A stretch of DNA of 64,000 nucleotides from Aporrectodea caliginosa (GCA_020284085.1 JACEVL010000099.1:462988-526987), one strand, 5' to 3'. Counted from the stretch's first letter, positions 24,650-35,706 are shown. The notes: a model not told the origin generated them from the letters alone. A program made the numbers and translations.

Positions 24650-25925
24650 TGCTTTTGACATTCCTTATCTGTTGAAGAATTCAGCTTTTACCTTCCTAAA
24701 TATTGTGTTCGTTTCTCATGTTTTGGGCGCAATGAAGTAAAGATTTCATACTAAACTAACTTGAAGGATTTCTGGTGTGGAAAATAACAGAGCTATTCCG
24801 AGTCTGGGATAACTTTATTGTTTATACGATGATTGGCCGCAGGTCATTCTGGCTCTCACCTCCACCAGCTGATCATTTATGTCCTTATTGCAATTACTGG
24901 TGATGACGACTGAGGCAATGGTTGGCTGTCAAATGTCGTGCCGTTAGTGTTTACAGGGTAGACATATTAGTTTATAATTTTTATTATTAAGATTGCGTAC
25001 GGCTACAGTGGCAATTCCCTAACAATAAAACGAACAAACAACATCATAAAGGATTTCTTGCGTCCAAAGAAATCCTCGAGTTTTAGTTGAGCCACTTGGA
25101 CCATTTGCGGCAATCTGCCCAGCTTCGTTTTTCAAAGTATCAACGCTGATCACAACTTTCTGCTCCAAGTGGTAAGATGCCAGTAGACTGATCACTAATT
25201 CTGTGTTATCGCTGGGCTTTAAGCTGAGCCACCAGTCGCAGGAAATAAACAATTTTTATGTAACTTCTGGAGACAACTTCAGTATGTAAGAAAATAGTTT
25301 ACTTTGACATCAGTAAGTTTGAAAGCACTTATTCAATTTTTGGTGGTAAACTCTGTATAGTCTATCTTTTTCAGATGACCGGTCTTCTCTTTTACGTATT
25401 GGATCTAATTGTTCCGGTGGTGGGGCCATTGACTCAGATGATAGATCCCAAGTCAGAGGTTCCTGATCTCAGATCCGGCGGATTCCTACGAGTCCGTAGA
25501 CTAATCATCAGCTTAATTTTTTTTGGATTTCTGTGCTTTTAGTCGCTATGGAGTAGGCCTATATGCACGACGTTATTGTGTTTAGGTAATATTTTGTACC
25601 GATATATAGGCCTATTAGCAGGGATAGATTATTCTGGATTGCCGAACAGATTTCTAATGATAGCTTTATAAGCGAGATAGAGGACGATTCTAGTTACCAA
25701 TACTCAGCAGATTTTATTTTTGATAGGATTTGTTTGCTTTGAGTAAGCATGGAGTTCTCAAACGCGTTCAGCAAGGATTATAAATTAGAACGAACGAGAT
25801 TGAAATTGCTTCGTTAGTCCGCACACTGAGGTGAACTTGTTCTCTTTGCAATCAATTTAGAAATACACCGTAGGCCCCTGATGCCTTTTCCGTGGGTGAT
25901 CCGGCCATCTAGAATTATTCGCCTT
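24650..25925. other. Intergenic, no gene seen
   Basis: No recognisable exon or element; short open frames only. Confidence 0.35.
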
Positions 25926-25934
25926 TACGTCATA

Positions 25935-26330
25935 CATGTACATCTGCGTGTTCTTTTCATGTTCTTTTTCCATGTATTCCCAAGGATCGATTCTTGGCCC
26001 TCTCCTCTTTCTGTTATTTATTGATGAGCTGCCAAATGCTTCCTCACTTTTGCACTTTTTACTCTTTGCGGATGTTATAAATATTTTTGCTTCACGCAAA
26101 TCGTTGGACAAATTGTTCCAACTAATGAGCCAAGAACTTGATAAAGTATATGACTGGTCTGGAATAAATAAATTATCTCTTAATATAAAAAAGACAAACT
26201 ATGTTCTTTTTTACTCTCATCGTAAAAAGATAATGCTACCAAAGGATACAATCACATTAAATAATTTCCCAATAACACAGGCAACTTCTGTTAAATTTCT
26301 CGAGTCTATGTGGATCTGCAGCGAACTAGA
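25935..26330 (+). mobile_element. LINE reverse transcriptase, 5' half of a split copy
   Basis: Reads QGSILGPLLFLLFIDELPNA, LLFADVINIF (degenerate FADD box), NKLSLNIKKTNYVLFYSHRK and NFPITQATSVKFL. The natural continuation (TWNDHIENISSKIARSIG) is found only at 28345-28570. About 2 kb of foreign sequence therefore separates the halves. Confidence 0.85.
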
Positions 26331-26419
26331 CTTTAACGGTTCGCTAGAGGCGCCACTGCTCCGTCATCCATTGGCAATGCACACGGGCGCTAGGTGTAAC
26401 GATAATACAATACAATGCA

Positions 26420-26640
26420 ACTGATCCTTGATATTGCCCTTCTTCCAAAGGTGGCCCCAAGCTCAGAAGTGCACACGCCTCGGCGGCGCAGAAGCAATTA
26501 TATTGCAGAGCAATTGTGCGCGAAGGACTTGCTCAAGGTCCCTACGCGGCGGCTTGAGGTGGATTCGAACCTGCAACCCTCCGGCTGCAAGGCACCGAAC
26601 ATACCCCTACACCACCGCGCCCCACTAATCCAGGGTTGAC
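26420..26640 (-). repeat. tRNA-derived SINE, second family
   Basis: The minus strand reads ggcgcggtggtgtagggg (A box region) and aggttcgaatccacc (B box), then aagccgccgcgtagggacct and tgagcaagtccttcgcgcac. Related body words are at 4425-4450. It is not a functional tRNA, because the acceptor and anticodon arms do not fold. Confidence 0.8.
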
Positions 26641-26659
26641 GCCCTTTTACTTAACGGTG

Positions 26660-27010
26660 ATTCATTCATTCATTCATCCATTACGAAGTTTTATATAGCG
26701 CCCCTTCAAGGTTACTACTCAGGAGCGCTCCCGACCCCAGTACGGCTGAAAAGGACAGTTTTGAGGCAAGTATAGAAAGATTCAGAGTGGATTCTGGGAT
26801 GCAAGCGCAGCGTCAAAGGGAGCCCGTTCCAGAGGGAGGGGCCAACCACTGAGAAGGTCCGATTCTGCTTAGTAGCTGTGCGGGCAAAGGGACCATGAGT
26901 ACGCCCCGCTCAGTAGAGCGGAGAGAGCGACGACCCGGAGCACCCAAGGTAGGGCAGCAGAGGTCGCGTAGATAGGCAGGGGCTAGGCCCATGCAGCAAA
27001 GATTGGGTAT
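26660..27010 (-). mobile_element. L2/CR1-like LINE 3' end
   Basis: On the plus strand the (CATT)n tail at 26662-26680 is followed by tttatatagcgccccttcaa, then the antisense C-terminal coding (SGWPLPLERAPFDAALASQN read on minus). It is a 5'-truncated copy and part of the insertion that splits the RT at 26330. Confidence 0.75.
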
Positions 27011-27113
27011 ACGCTATTATTCTCGCGCGACTGGCGATGATTAGTCGGTGAGTACTGCCAACTTTACCCGCCAGTTAAGGTCTATGAGACTATAAAAGGC
27101 CGACGCTAGAAAG

Positions 27114-27167
<54 letters not shown>
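27114..27167. repeat. (TA)n microsatellite
   Basis: About 54 bp of pure TA. Confidence 0.95.
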
Positions 27168-27168
<1 letters not shown>

Positions 27169-27752
27169 CTCCATGGTCGTACAGACAGCCACAGCAGGAA
27201 CAATCACCCGGGCACGCCAATCATCGTCGATATGACGGCGTCGTTAAATAAACGAGACTGGGAAGAGTTAGTAGAAAACATTTGTAAGAAGAACCGCTAT
27301 TATTAGAGTTGGTAAAAAGCATTTGTAAGAAGAACTGCTAGAAGTATTATTAGCCTACTAGAGTTAATTCGTTTGAGTTGGTATACGAATAGTATGAGAA
27401 GAACAGTCGAATTGAAGGTTGAAGAGAAGTTTGAGGGAAGAATCGACAGATATAGAAGAAGAGATAGAGCAGAATCGTGCGCTGATAATAAGGCGTGTTT
27501 GGTACAAACCTATGACGGGTGTCGTTTCGCTGTGGTGCTGTTCGATTGCTCTTTTGGTGGATCGCCGTGGGTTCGATTCCTGTCTGTTACTTCTGCTTTC
27601 GCCTTGTCAACTTGTTCTGTTTGGGGTTAGTCGCTATACAAATGTTTAATTGATAATTAACTCTCGAAAGCCCTGATAAATTTGAATCACGTGCTGTTTT
27701 ATTGATTGGACTGTAGAAACCATGTATTGGTTCAGGATTCGAATCCGAACAT

Positions 27753-28220
27753 GTGTTTACGTTTCATGATGATTTCATTAGTGAAGAGACACTAATCACT
27801 TGTGAATTTAAGTATAACTCTGGTGAATTGGAGATTAAAATTAATAATAATCATAAGTTGTCAATGTCTGAAACATCATCATTAGAGCTAAAGGTTGCTG
27901 AGTTAACCACGATCATTTCACAATTATTGCAGCGCCAATCCGAACAGGCTAGGCTAAATTCCTACCTCATGCAACAGGCCCTGCAGACTGAGGTTAAAGT
28001 TACTACGGCTGAAATTCATCCTGTTGAGGGTTGGAACCCTGAAGTGTCTGAACACTTCGCTAAGCCCTTAGTGGAAGCCGCAGTAAGGACCACCGGCCTG
28101 GACATGGAGAACCAGTCAGAACTGGCCTTGTTGATGACTAGTGGTAATTTGCCGCGCCGGAGCGCTCGCTACGCGCCAAATCTGCAGTACATTATGATTT
28201 CCCGCCCTTTTCTAACATAA
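27753..28220 (+). CDS. Uncharacterised ORF, possible retroelement gag-like
   Basis: A 155-codon frame whose likely start is the internal Met of MSETSSLELKVAELTTIISQ (around 27863). It gives a short coiled coil (LELKVAELTTIISQLLQRQ), then VEGWNPEVSEHFAKPLVEA and TSGNLPRRSARYAP. Just downstream, another frame encodes KAVCPNCQKRVRSLCAG, resembling a small Cys-rich knuckle. Upstream, tggttcaggattcgaatcc (27729-27747) could be a tRNA-related primer site. It lies inside the 2-kb insertion that splits a LINE, so a mobile-element origin is likely. I do not recognise the family. It may also be noise. Confidence 0.35.
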   Translation: MFTFHDDFISEETLITCEFKYNSGELEIKINNNHKLSMSETSSLELKVAELTTIISQLLQRQSEQARLNSYLMQQALQTEVKVTTAEIHPVEGWNPEVSEHFAKPLVEAAVRTTGLDMENQSELALLMTSGNLPRRSARYAPNLQYIMISRPFLT

Positions 28221-28334
28221 GGAAAAGCGGTTTGCCCCAACTGTCAGAAGAGAGTTCGGTCCCTGTGCGCGGGAAATCGGGAGTCTCAATAGGAGCGCTA
28301 CTGCACGCAAGAGGGCGGGCAGGACGCGACAGAT

Positions 28335-28572
28335 CAACACATACATGGAACGACCACATTGAGAATATCTCGTCAAAAATTGCTAGAAGTATAGGTATAT
28401 TATCCAGAGTTGCTTACTTAATGCCTACTCATATACGAATAGACTTATACTATTCGATTAACTACCCATATTTTGCTTACTGTAATATGATATGGGCATC
28501 TAACTACTCAACAAGATTAAAAAGATTAAATGTCCTCCAAAATAGAGCTCTCCGCACGAAGCAGGACGTTTA
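28335..28572 (+). mobile_element. LINE reverse transcriptase, 3' half of a split copy
   Basis: Reads TWNDHIENISSKIARSIGIL, YYSINYPYFAYCNMIWASNY and RLKRLNVLQNRALRT. It continues directly from the half that stops at about 26330. The element lacks its last part and is inactive. Confidence 0.85.
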
Positions 28573-28589
28573 GGCGTCGCCGTTTTGGT

Positions 28590-29290
28590 CCCGTTTTGGC
28601 GCCGGCCGTTTTGGCGCTAATAAACGTAGTAAATAGTCTAATGTTAATTTTTTAATGCAAAGAAATATCAGTAGGATAGCCAAGTTTTTATGGTGAGTTG
28701 GATTGATGAAAGTAGAATTTGGTAAATTAATAGAATCTTTTTAATGCTGTATTATTCGTTGTTAAGAAGGCAGTCTAATATTGTCCAAGATAACTGTCAT
28801 CAATCCAGCTTCCAGTGATGTAAAAAAGAAATTATTTTCATCTCCAGCTTCGATTTAAGAAAACAATTCTTATCATTTATCCAGCACCCACTGAAACAAT
28901 TATTTTCATCAATCCAGCTCTATTTTAAACAATTATTTTAATCAATCCAGCTCCAATTGAAACAATTGTTTCGTAAATCCAGCTTCCATTTACGGAAACA
29001 ATTCTTTCATCAATGCAACTTCTAGTTCAGCAAGCATTCTTTGACCATCCATCTTTCTTTTGCGAAAGAACTTTTTCATCAATCCAGCTACCATGTACGA
29101 AAGAACTCTTTCATCAATCCAGCCACTATTTGCCAAAGAACTTTCTCATCAAATCCAACTTCGATTGCGTGTTCCTGAGATAGAAATAATTAACCAACCA
29201 AAAGTAATTTTTTTCATTAAATGGAAGCTGGATTGATGAAAATTTGTTTCTCGATGAAGTGGAGGCTGGATTGATGGTATAGTTATAGTA
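28590..29290. repeat. Degenerate tandem/inverted array, catcaatccagct unit
   Basis: The core catcaatccagct recurs at roughly 33-38 bp spacing from about 28797 to 29160 (about eleven units). Each is followed by a variable ccatttacgaaagaac-type half. The reversed core agctggattgatgaaa appears at about 28690, 29224 and 29262, so the array has foldback character. No coding. Confidence 0.75.
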
Positions 29291-29569
29291 AACTGAACAA
29301 AGAAACTGCTTCATTTTCTACAATTCTGTTTCTCATAATGATGACTCCCCTAACCGGAAGCCAAACCAACTTGACAAAAGTGACGGTTTCTTTCTCTTCG
29401 TCCGTCTTTTCTACCTTTCTCTCTTTATCTCCTACTTTTTCATTTTTAAACCAACATTCAATCCTTTTTCATTTTTCTTCAACCCTATTTTGCCGCCTCT
29501 GCACAAGTGCAAACCGATAAACATTCCCGATTGCGGTGGAAGAATGTTCACCATGTTTTCTAATGACGA

Positions 29570-29700
29570 CACTAACCCTAAACCCTGACCCTAACCGACC
29601 CTCACGACGCCTAATCTGACCCTAACCGACCCTCACGACGACTAATCTGGCCCTAAACGACCCTCACGAATCCTAACCTGATCCTAACCGACCCTTAAGT
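29570..29700. repeat. 31-bp minisatellite with ccctaa core
   Basis: Unit built from ccctaaccgaccctcacgac plus gcctaatctga, with three full and two partial copies. The ccctaa word matches the animal telomere repeat but is embedded in a longer unit. Confidence 0.85.
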
Positions 29701-30178
29701 TGTCCGCCATTTACAAATTCCAAGGGAAGACAACAAGTTCACGTGACAGTAGGGGTGTCCAGAAATATGATACATCGCAGAAAACACCCATACTCAAGTT
29801 TTCCCATTATTCCATTCATTATTTGTCTATAAATATTTTTTTCAGAATTTTAAAATGTTATCCTGAGGTCGCTCAAAGCCCCCGAACATACCCTACTTAA
29901 ATACCCAGGACTGGAGGCGCCAATGCTCTGGACTTTGGAATTGGGCTCATTGTGAATTTACTCTTTTATCAAAATAAATTAACGAAGTGTCCGATTAAGA
30001 TGAACGTTTTGCAACTTGGGCCTACTAGATTAAGTTCTGCCTTGGACACTGCAGGCCATGATATTCTTCTTTCTCGATTTCAGAGGCAAAGTGGTTTTGA
30101 TGGTACAGGATTGCGGCGGATGAGATATTCTGTCAGTCATCTCGGAGACCACCATCGATGTGAGTGCATCCAGGCACG
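29701..30178 (+). mobile_element. LINE RT relic upstream of gene 4
   Basis: From about 30020 the frame reads RLSSALDTAGHDILLSRFQR and SGFDGTGLRR, a decayed CR1/L2-type RT motif (LSAAFDTVDHDILL type). It ends exactly at the palindrome that starts at 30180. Positions 29701-30000 show nothing recognisable. Confidence 0.7.
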
Positions 30179-30179
30179 T

Positions 30180-30264
30180 CTTTAAGAGCTACTGACTTTT
30201 AGATTTGATGTGCTTCAAATAATATTTGAAGCACATCAAATCTAAAAGTCAGTAGCTCTTAAAG
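30180..30264. repeat. 85-bp near-perfect palindrome
   Basis: Two perfectly complementary 42-nt arms (30180-30221 and 30223-30264) flank a single central base. As RNA it would be one long uninterrupted hairpin. It lies about 180 bp before the splice acceptor of GT61 gene 4. Confidence 0.95.
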
Positions 30265-30447
30265 GCGTATGTAAATATTATTTACATACACGTGTATAAT
30301 ATATATACATGTATAAATAAGTTAAAATCTATGTATACGTATAATCCCTGTCTTCGTAATAGCGGGTTTCTAAACATCTTTATAATTTATTGTCTTAACG
30401 TTACCTAGGTTTTCGAAAAATTTCCAATGATTGCTCTTTAATTTCAG

Positions 30448-32171
30448 CTCCTCCTGTACATATATTGAAAGTGAGGTAATACAACAATATCCAGCCCAAC
30501 ATGCAACTTGTGCAATGTTTGAGCACGAAACGCGGAATCTCCATTCTGTTCTTCACTGCAATTCTTGTCCCTCTCACCTTGATGAAAGTTTTCAACGTGT
30601 CGTTGATCAAGTCACAGATCAATGATTGGAGCGAAAACGGTTTGCAAATAGCAATGAATAATTATTATGAGTGTATCCGCGTCGAGCCAACTTTAAAAGA
30701 AATTACCAAACCATTTTCAGCCCTAATCCTTTTAGCGTGTGGACATTTACTCGAACGCATTCAGAAGTTGAATATTGCGCTTGAACGCTTCAGAATTCAA
30801 CAGCTTCTGCCAATTAAGAAAACTCAGGACTGGAATATAAGCGCACCTGATCAATTAGAATTGCTAGCCGAATGGAGGGACAGTTTCTTCAAGGAGTTAT
30901 CCAATTACTCACAGGTAACGACCGTCATTCTGCCATGGCTGCGCAGTCCTCAGGAAAAAGAAGAGGAATGGAGTTCCTTGAACGATTCTTCAAACCTCCT
31001 CATTCGAGAGTATTACGAGTCAACTGCCACTGATCCTCTGTGTACATGGATCGAGACTCCGGGAAAAGTGGCATTCAGTTTTGACGTCATTAATAACTGG
31101 ACATGTAATCGAAACACGACTCGTGGAGCCATTCCGAGGTCGATATCTCTGCTCGCACTAAACGCAAAGACTCCTTACAAAGGTTATTATTTTCCATCAG
31201 CATTCCCGAATCAATTTTTTACTGAACTGCCTCGAATACTTCACTCTTTGTACATAATTAGGTCCGGTATTGCAAATGGAATCGGCGATGTATTCATACG
31301 GAATGCGAAGATAGTTCCCTATGCCTGCTATCCAGATGCGAAATTAAACCCTCCACAAAATATAGACAAAATCCCTCTTTTCGATGAGGTGTTCGTTATC
31401 GCTCAGTCTTACGGTGAACGTACTTACCATCGACTGGCAGAAACAACACCACGAATTGCAGTTTTTGTTGAATTTCTAGTTCGAAACCCAACGATAAAGA
31501 TCTTAGCACCGGAAAACCAGGGCCGAATGGTTGAACTTTTGATTGTCTTGGGAATAAAGAGCGATCGTATCATTAGTGGTTGGTGTCGAGCGGAAATTAT
31601 CTACTTACCGAGAGCTACCACATGCACTTTTCCGCATTTCCTCGAGACTCAAGTCTTGTCTCTCCATTACCGGAAATACCTGCAGAAAAACTTTCTACCC
31701 ATCACTCGAAACAAGGTCGTCTTCATCCGACGAACAAAATTTCGCTATTTCAACAATCAATCTTCGATCGAAAGAGTCGTAGAAATGGCGGCAAATGCGT
31801 ACAATCTGAGCTACGAAGTGTTTAAGGATAATCCGCCGCCTTCCTTTGATGACACGATGCGTGTGTTCAATGCGGCTGTCATGGTAGTCGCACCTCATGG
31901 TGCCGGTCTGGCTAACCTCGTATTCTCCCAACCTGGAACGTTCGTCGTTGAAGGGGTTTGCAATCCCCCACACGCGAGCCTCTTCTTCCAGAGAACGGCT
32001 CAGGTACTCGGACATCGGTGGCACGGGATTCCTTCAAGTGGCGGATGCAGGCCTGCACCAGTTGTTGGAGTAGGAGGCGAGGTCACGATCGAGCCTTCCA
32101 TCATCAACGATACAATTAGGGCCTATTTAGATCTGTGGGAAACGACAACTTTCAGAAACATTTCGTCTTAA
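30448..32171 (+). CDS. GT61/DUF563 glycosyltransferase, gene 4
   Basis: The exon starts after ttaatttcag (ends 30447). As in gene 3, the ancestral first ATG is gone (tacatatattgaaagtg) and the first ATG is at 30501, giving 556 aa. The N-terminal tail MQLVQCLSTKRG and anchor ISILFFTAILVPLTLMKVF are followed by the GT61 core: YHRLAETTPR, NKVVFIRRTKFR and APHGAGLANLVFSQPGTFVV. It differs from the other copies by many substitutions in the N-terminal 150 residues and by CTFPHF instead of CCFPHF, so it is the most divergent member outside the central block. It is a predicted secretory-pathway transferase of unknown acceptor. Confidence 0.9.
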
Positions 32172-32790
32172 GTCTCAGGTCTTATGCCAGTTTGGAGTGA
32201 AAGTGTCTTAGGAAAACATGTATGTATCGGATGCTAGAGTGCAACGTAGGCCCCCCCCCTATCGCAGTTTCATCACAGGATTAACCCAGCAACTTATTGC
32301 TCACAAGTTGTAAAATGTTAAGTTGTTTTTTTAGCTTCCACTGAGTGACACGAACAGAACTATTAGCCAGGTCTTTTGGTTGGTGACGACTGACATTGTC
32401 AGAACAAATGTGGCATGAGGCGGAGCATGACCGGAACGATTGCATTGTAACTGGCAAAGTTAAAGTTTGGTGACTGTTTAGTCATAATTGGTTCGGTCTA
32501 AATGTATTGAACACAACAAATCTAATCTATACTATAAGTCGGAAAGTTTCCCTTCTGTTTGTCACAACAAAAGCTAGCGAACGGAACGCGCTAGCGAGAT
32601 GAAAATTTGCGGAACTTTTTTATGAGAATTTTGTAGCGGTTTTTAGAGGTTGCCCTCTTCGGGAGTTGGTCTGGCCCGTCTGGTGCCCATGGTCTTCGGA
32701 CACGGTGGCCGTTTTGCCTCCAACGGCCGATAGTTCCATCGCTGTCGCCTCTGGTTCTTTGCCCAGGTTTTCTCGCCTTCCCCTCCCCTC
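32172..32790. other. 3' flank of gene 4; partial unclassified element
   Basis: Weak similarity to the 3' flanks of genes 2 and 3 up to about 32400. Positions 32525-32610 (atactataagtcggaaagtt ... gctagcgagatgaaa) resemble the inverted right end of the element at 12434-13378. No gene. Confidence 0.45.
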
Positions 32791-32794
32791 ATGG

Positions 32795-32955
32795 GTTAAG
32801 TTCTGCGGGCCAAATTCCGTAGGCCAAGTTCCATAGACCAAGTTCCATGGGTTAAGTTTTGTAGGCTAAGTTCCATGGGTTAAGTTCTGCGGGTCAAGTT
32901 CCGTAGGCCAAGTTCTGTAGGTCAAGTTCTGTAGGCCAAGTTCCCTAGGCTTAAG
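32795..32955. repeat. 14-bp minisatellite
   Basis: About eleven imperfect units of caagttccgtaggc / taagttctgcgggt. It is G/T-rich on the plus strand and non-coding. Confidence 0.9.
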
Positions 32956-32978
32956 GTCCTGGGCTACGCCCAGAAGGG

Positions 32979-33020
32979 TATAAATAGACGAGCTTGTAGG
33001 GAAGGCTAGTTCGTTGCCAG
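32979..33020 (+). promoter_or_regulatory. Candidate TATA promoter
   Basis: tataaata (32979-32986) sits directly after the minisatellite. About 30 bp downstream is a pyrimidine-flanked agttcgttgccag, a plausible start region. What it would transcribe is unclear: 33000-33950 has no recognised coding region. An LTR of a retroelement is one possibility (inference). Confidence 0.3.
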
Positions 33021-33975
33021 TTTTTACTCTGCTTGTCTTCTTGTTGAAGTGTCTTAGTGACAGTGGTTGATTTGGCCGGCTAGTTGATACAATCTATCGG
33101 GTTCAAAACCTAGTGACTTGTGTTGATTGACCTGGGCGTTTCGTTGGCGGCGATAGTCAAGTCGTTCGAAATACTCCGGACGCCGGACTTGCGCTCCTTC
33201 GAGCGACGCGCGAGACTGCTGCCATCCTGGGCTGAAATCTCTGCCTTCGCAACACGAAGAAGAGTGCGGACTGAGAGAAGGGGTTTTCGCGACAATTTAT
33301 AGGTCAACGATACTATTAATTTTTCAACTCACAATTAACTTTAAGTTCCGATTTTTCGATATTTTGAGTTTCGATGTGGTGATATTTTCAAACCCATCGA
33401 GATCTAGGTCAGCACCGTAATTAGCAACCAATCAGACGACAGCCAAAAACGGGGAGAAACCTATCTCAATAAGCCGAATAGATATGTCGAGTGCGCATGC
33501 GCAGTGCGTCGGGTCATTAACTGAGCTTAAGGTCAATACTTCCAAAATTGTAAACATGCAACACACGTGTCGTAACTTTACGAAGTTTTAACAGTGAAAA
33601 TCAATCGATAGAAATTTTAATTTTTTATTTGCCAGTTCATTGTGCTGTAATAAGTTGTAGCAACGGTGAATACCGACTAAAACTGTAATAGAGCAGTTTC
33701 TGTGCTTTGCACAATGTTTTATTTGGTACTGCTCCCTGCATAATTATGCGACCCGGTTCACGAAAGAAATCCTCTGAAAAATAGGTAGACTATTAGTCTT
33801 AACTGAGATCATTATGTTAAAATAGTTAACTACTTGTAGTTAATTTTCAGATCTGCCCAACACCATTATTACGTAATCAATGAACACCAATTTCTCTGTG
33901 TCAAATTCTGCTGGTGCAAACTGCTTATCCCCTCCAAAACTCTAAAGCGCCTGTCGAAAACCAAGCGCAGGGCAT
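33021..33975. other. Intergenic, no gene seen
   Basis: Short overlapping frames at 33110-33307 have no recognisable protein. The rest is AT-rich. Confidence 0.4.
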
Positions 33976-33979
33976 CAGC

Positions 33980-34210
33980 TTATTCACCAGCGCTGCGTCT
34001 AGTGAGCAGGGTTGTCCAGAACTTGAGACGAGTTGTGACCGGAGGTTGAGAAAGAGTGAGAATGGACGATGATCGGGTAGAGCAGTTTTGCTGGATGGTG
34101 AAGAGTTCGTGAAGATATTTGGGCTGAACCTGGGAGTGTTGCAGGCAGTTGTAGGTTAGTGAAAGAATTTTTGTGTGGATTCGCTCTAGCATTTTTAACC
34201 AATGGAGTGA
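33980..34210 (-). mobile_element. LINE C-terminal relic
   Basis: The minus strand reads ILSLTYNCLQHSQVQPKYLH, ELFTIQQNCSTRSSSILTL and PPVTTRLKFW, the common LINE C-terminal segment. It is short and isolated. The preceding plus-strand words gggcatcagcttattcacca and gcgctgcgtc recur at 58620-58650. Confidence 0.8.
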
Positions 34211-34289
34211 TTTGAGGATAGGAGTGATGCGATGATGTTTGGGGGTTCTGGTGACAAAGAAGAGGAGGGGATTATTACATTATACAAAA

Positions 34290-34450
34290 CCTGACAAAAA
34301 ATCTGACAAGACTGACAAAACTTTTATTTCCCAGAGCAACAATGCATATAACAGTTCCAATAAAACATAGTACATTTCAGTGCGCTGGCTAGGGAATAGG
34401 GGAGACCCAAAAGGGGCAGAAGCCCCGCTTAATTAGGGACACCCCATTAA
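34290..34450 (-). repeat. Interspersed repeat, inverted partner of 39255-39370
   Basis: Its reverse complement shares tccctaattaagc, gcttttgggtctcc-type, ttccctagccag and tgttatatgcattgt words with 39255-39370. The family is unknown. Confidence 0.7.
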
Positions 34451-34608
34451 CTAGAATCGATGATGGCTGATTAGTCAGTAGTTAACTAGCTAATAACATT
34501 CAATTTTACAAAGATTAATATGTAAGCTCATAAAATGAAACAATTCCAAATAAGATTCCAACCTCGTAGCATAAGTTTTCTGATTGGCTTTTCTAGTGCC
34601 AACCCTTC

Positions 34609-35604
34609 TTAACCCTCAATGGGCCCATGTGAGAAAGTTACGTTCCAGGTCCTTGGGGTGCAAACTGCACCCCCTATTTTTTGAGAATATAAATCAAGGA
34701 TACGCTCTCTGTCTACCGGTAATCGAATACCATGTATTTTATATAAACACACTGTTCAATGTTTTCTCCAAATGACATATCTAAATCGTTCAGTTACATA
34801 CATTTGTCACACGATTTGATATATCGACAGAGTGTGTCGGACAAGCAGGCCTACAGCACTTATCGCCGAATTTGCGCGTCTTCCTGTCAAACTCGCGCGG
34901 GCACAGATGACAACGTCCATGTGTCCTCTTCACTTTAGCTGGTATCTCAGTTCCTACTCCACGTATACCTCTTGTAATTCCTCTTGCAGTACCAGCTCTT
35001 ACACGACCTCTTCCTCTTGTATTCCGTGTAGTAGATGGCTCATTTACCTGCTCTTCGTCAGACGCACTGACATCTTCTGATTCGTCGAATTCCTCGGACA
35101 CATAAGCCAACTTCAGGCAAATAATCTCCATCTTCACTATCATCGGCATCACCTTCAGCTACACTGTCTTCATCAACTTCTGTATCCTCTTCCATAATCA
35201 GTCGAAGAACTTCAGCTGTGGAATACCTAGCCATGTCGTTATTTATTTTCTACTACTTGAAATGTAAGCAAAACATTGTGGCTGACTTCTAAAAAGATCA
35301 AACTAATATCAGGAAGTGTTCTAAAATATAATAACATAACAAATTATTGCAGTAATTAGCACCAATTACCTGAATTTGTTTATCATATCAACGTCATAAT
35401 TTTGGGCCAAATCACCCCGATGAATCTGTGCTGGCAAAAATTGACGCCAACTCTTTTTTTATCGTTTTATGCATGACTATAGGACAAAATGGTACACTTA
35501 CAATGTCCTAGAAGATAACTGCTGAAATTTTAATAATAACACGCGAGTAGCCATAGAAACGGCCAGGGGGTGCAATTGCACCCCAAGGAACCATTTAGGG
35601 TTAA
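34609..35604 (-). mobile_element. Internally deleted piggyBac element
   Basis: Flanked by TTAA on both sides (34609-34612 and 35601-35604). Termini ccctcaatggg and ccatttaggg are inverted. Both ends carry the subterminal palindrome ggggtgcaa...tgcacccc. A minus-strand frame begins MARYSTAEVLRLIMEEDTEV (35234), shifts frame near 35110, has an acidic plus Arg-Gly-rich N-terminal region, and jumps straight to a piggyBac-type Cys-rich C-terminus (GRCHLCPREFDRKTRKFGDK, then CRPACPTHS). The whole catalytic DDE core is missing, so the element is non-autonomous. Confidence 0.85.
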
Positions 35605-35613
35605 GCATGATAG

Positions 35614-35705
<92 letters not shown>
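35614..35705. repeat. (AAT)n microsatellite
   Basis: About 92 bp of AAT trinucleotide. It is followed by a fragment (35705-35760, gatgaggagtagccgttcca) that resembles the 3' end of the LINE ending at 37470. Confidence 0.95.

Positions 35706-35706
<1 letters not shown>

Noticed and set aside
33110..33307. Two overlapping opposite-strand frames of about 60 codons
   Set aside because: Mirror open frames in GC-richer sequence with no homology or splice signals.
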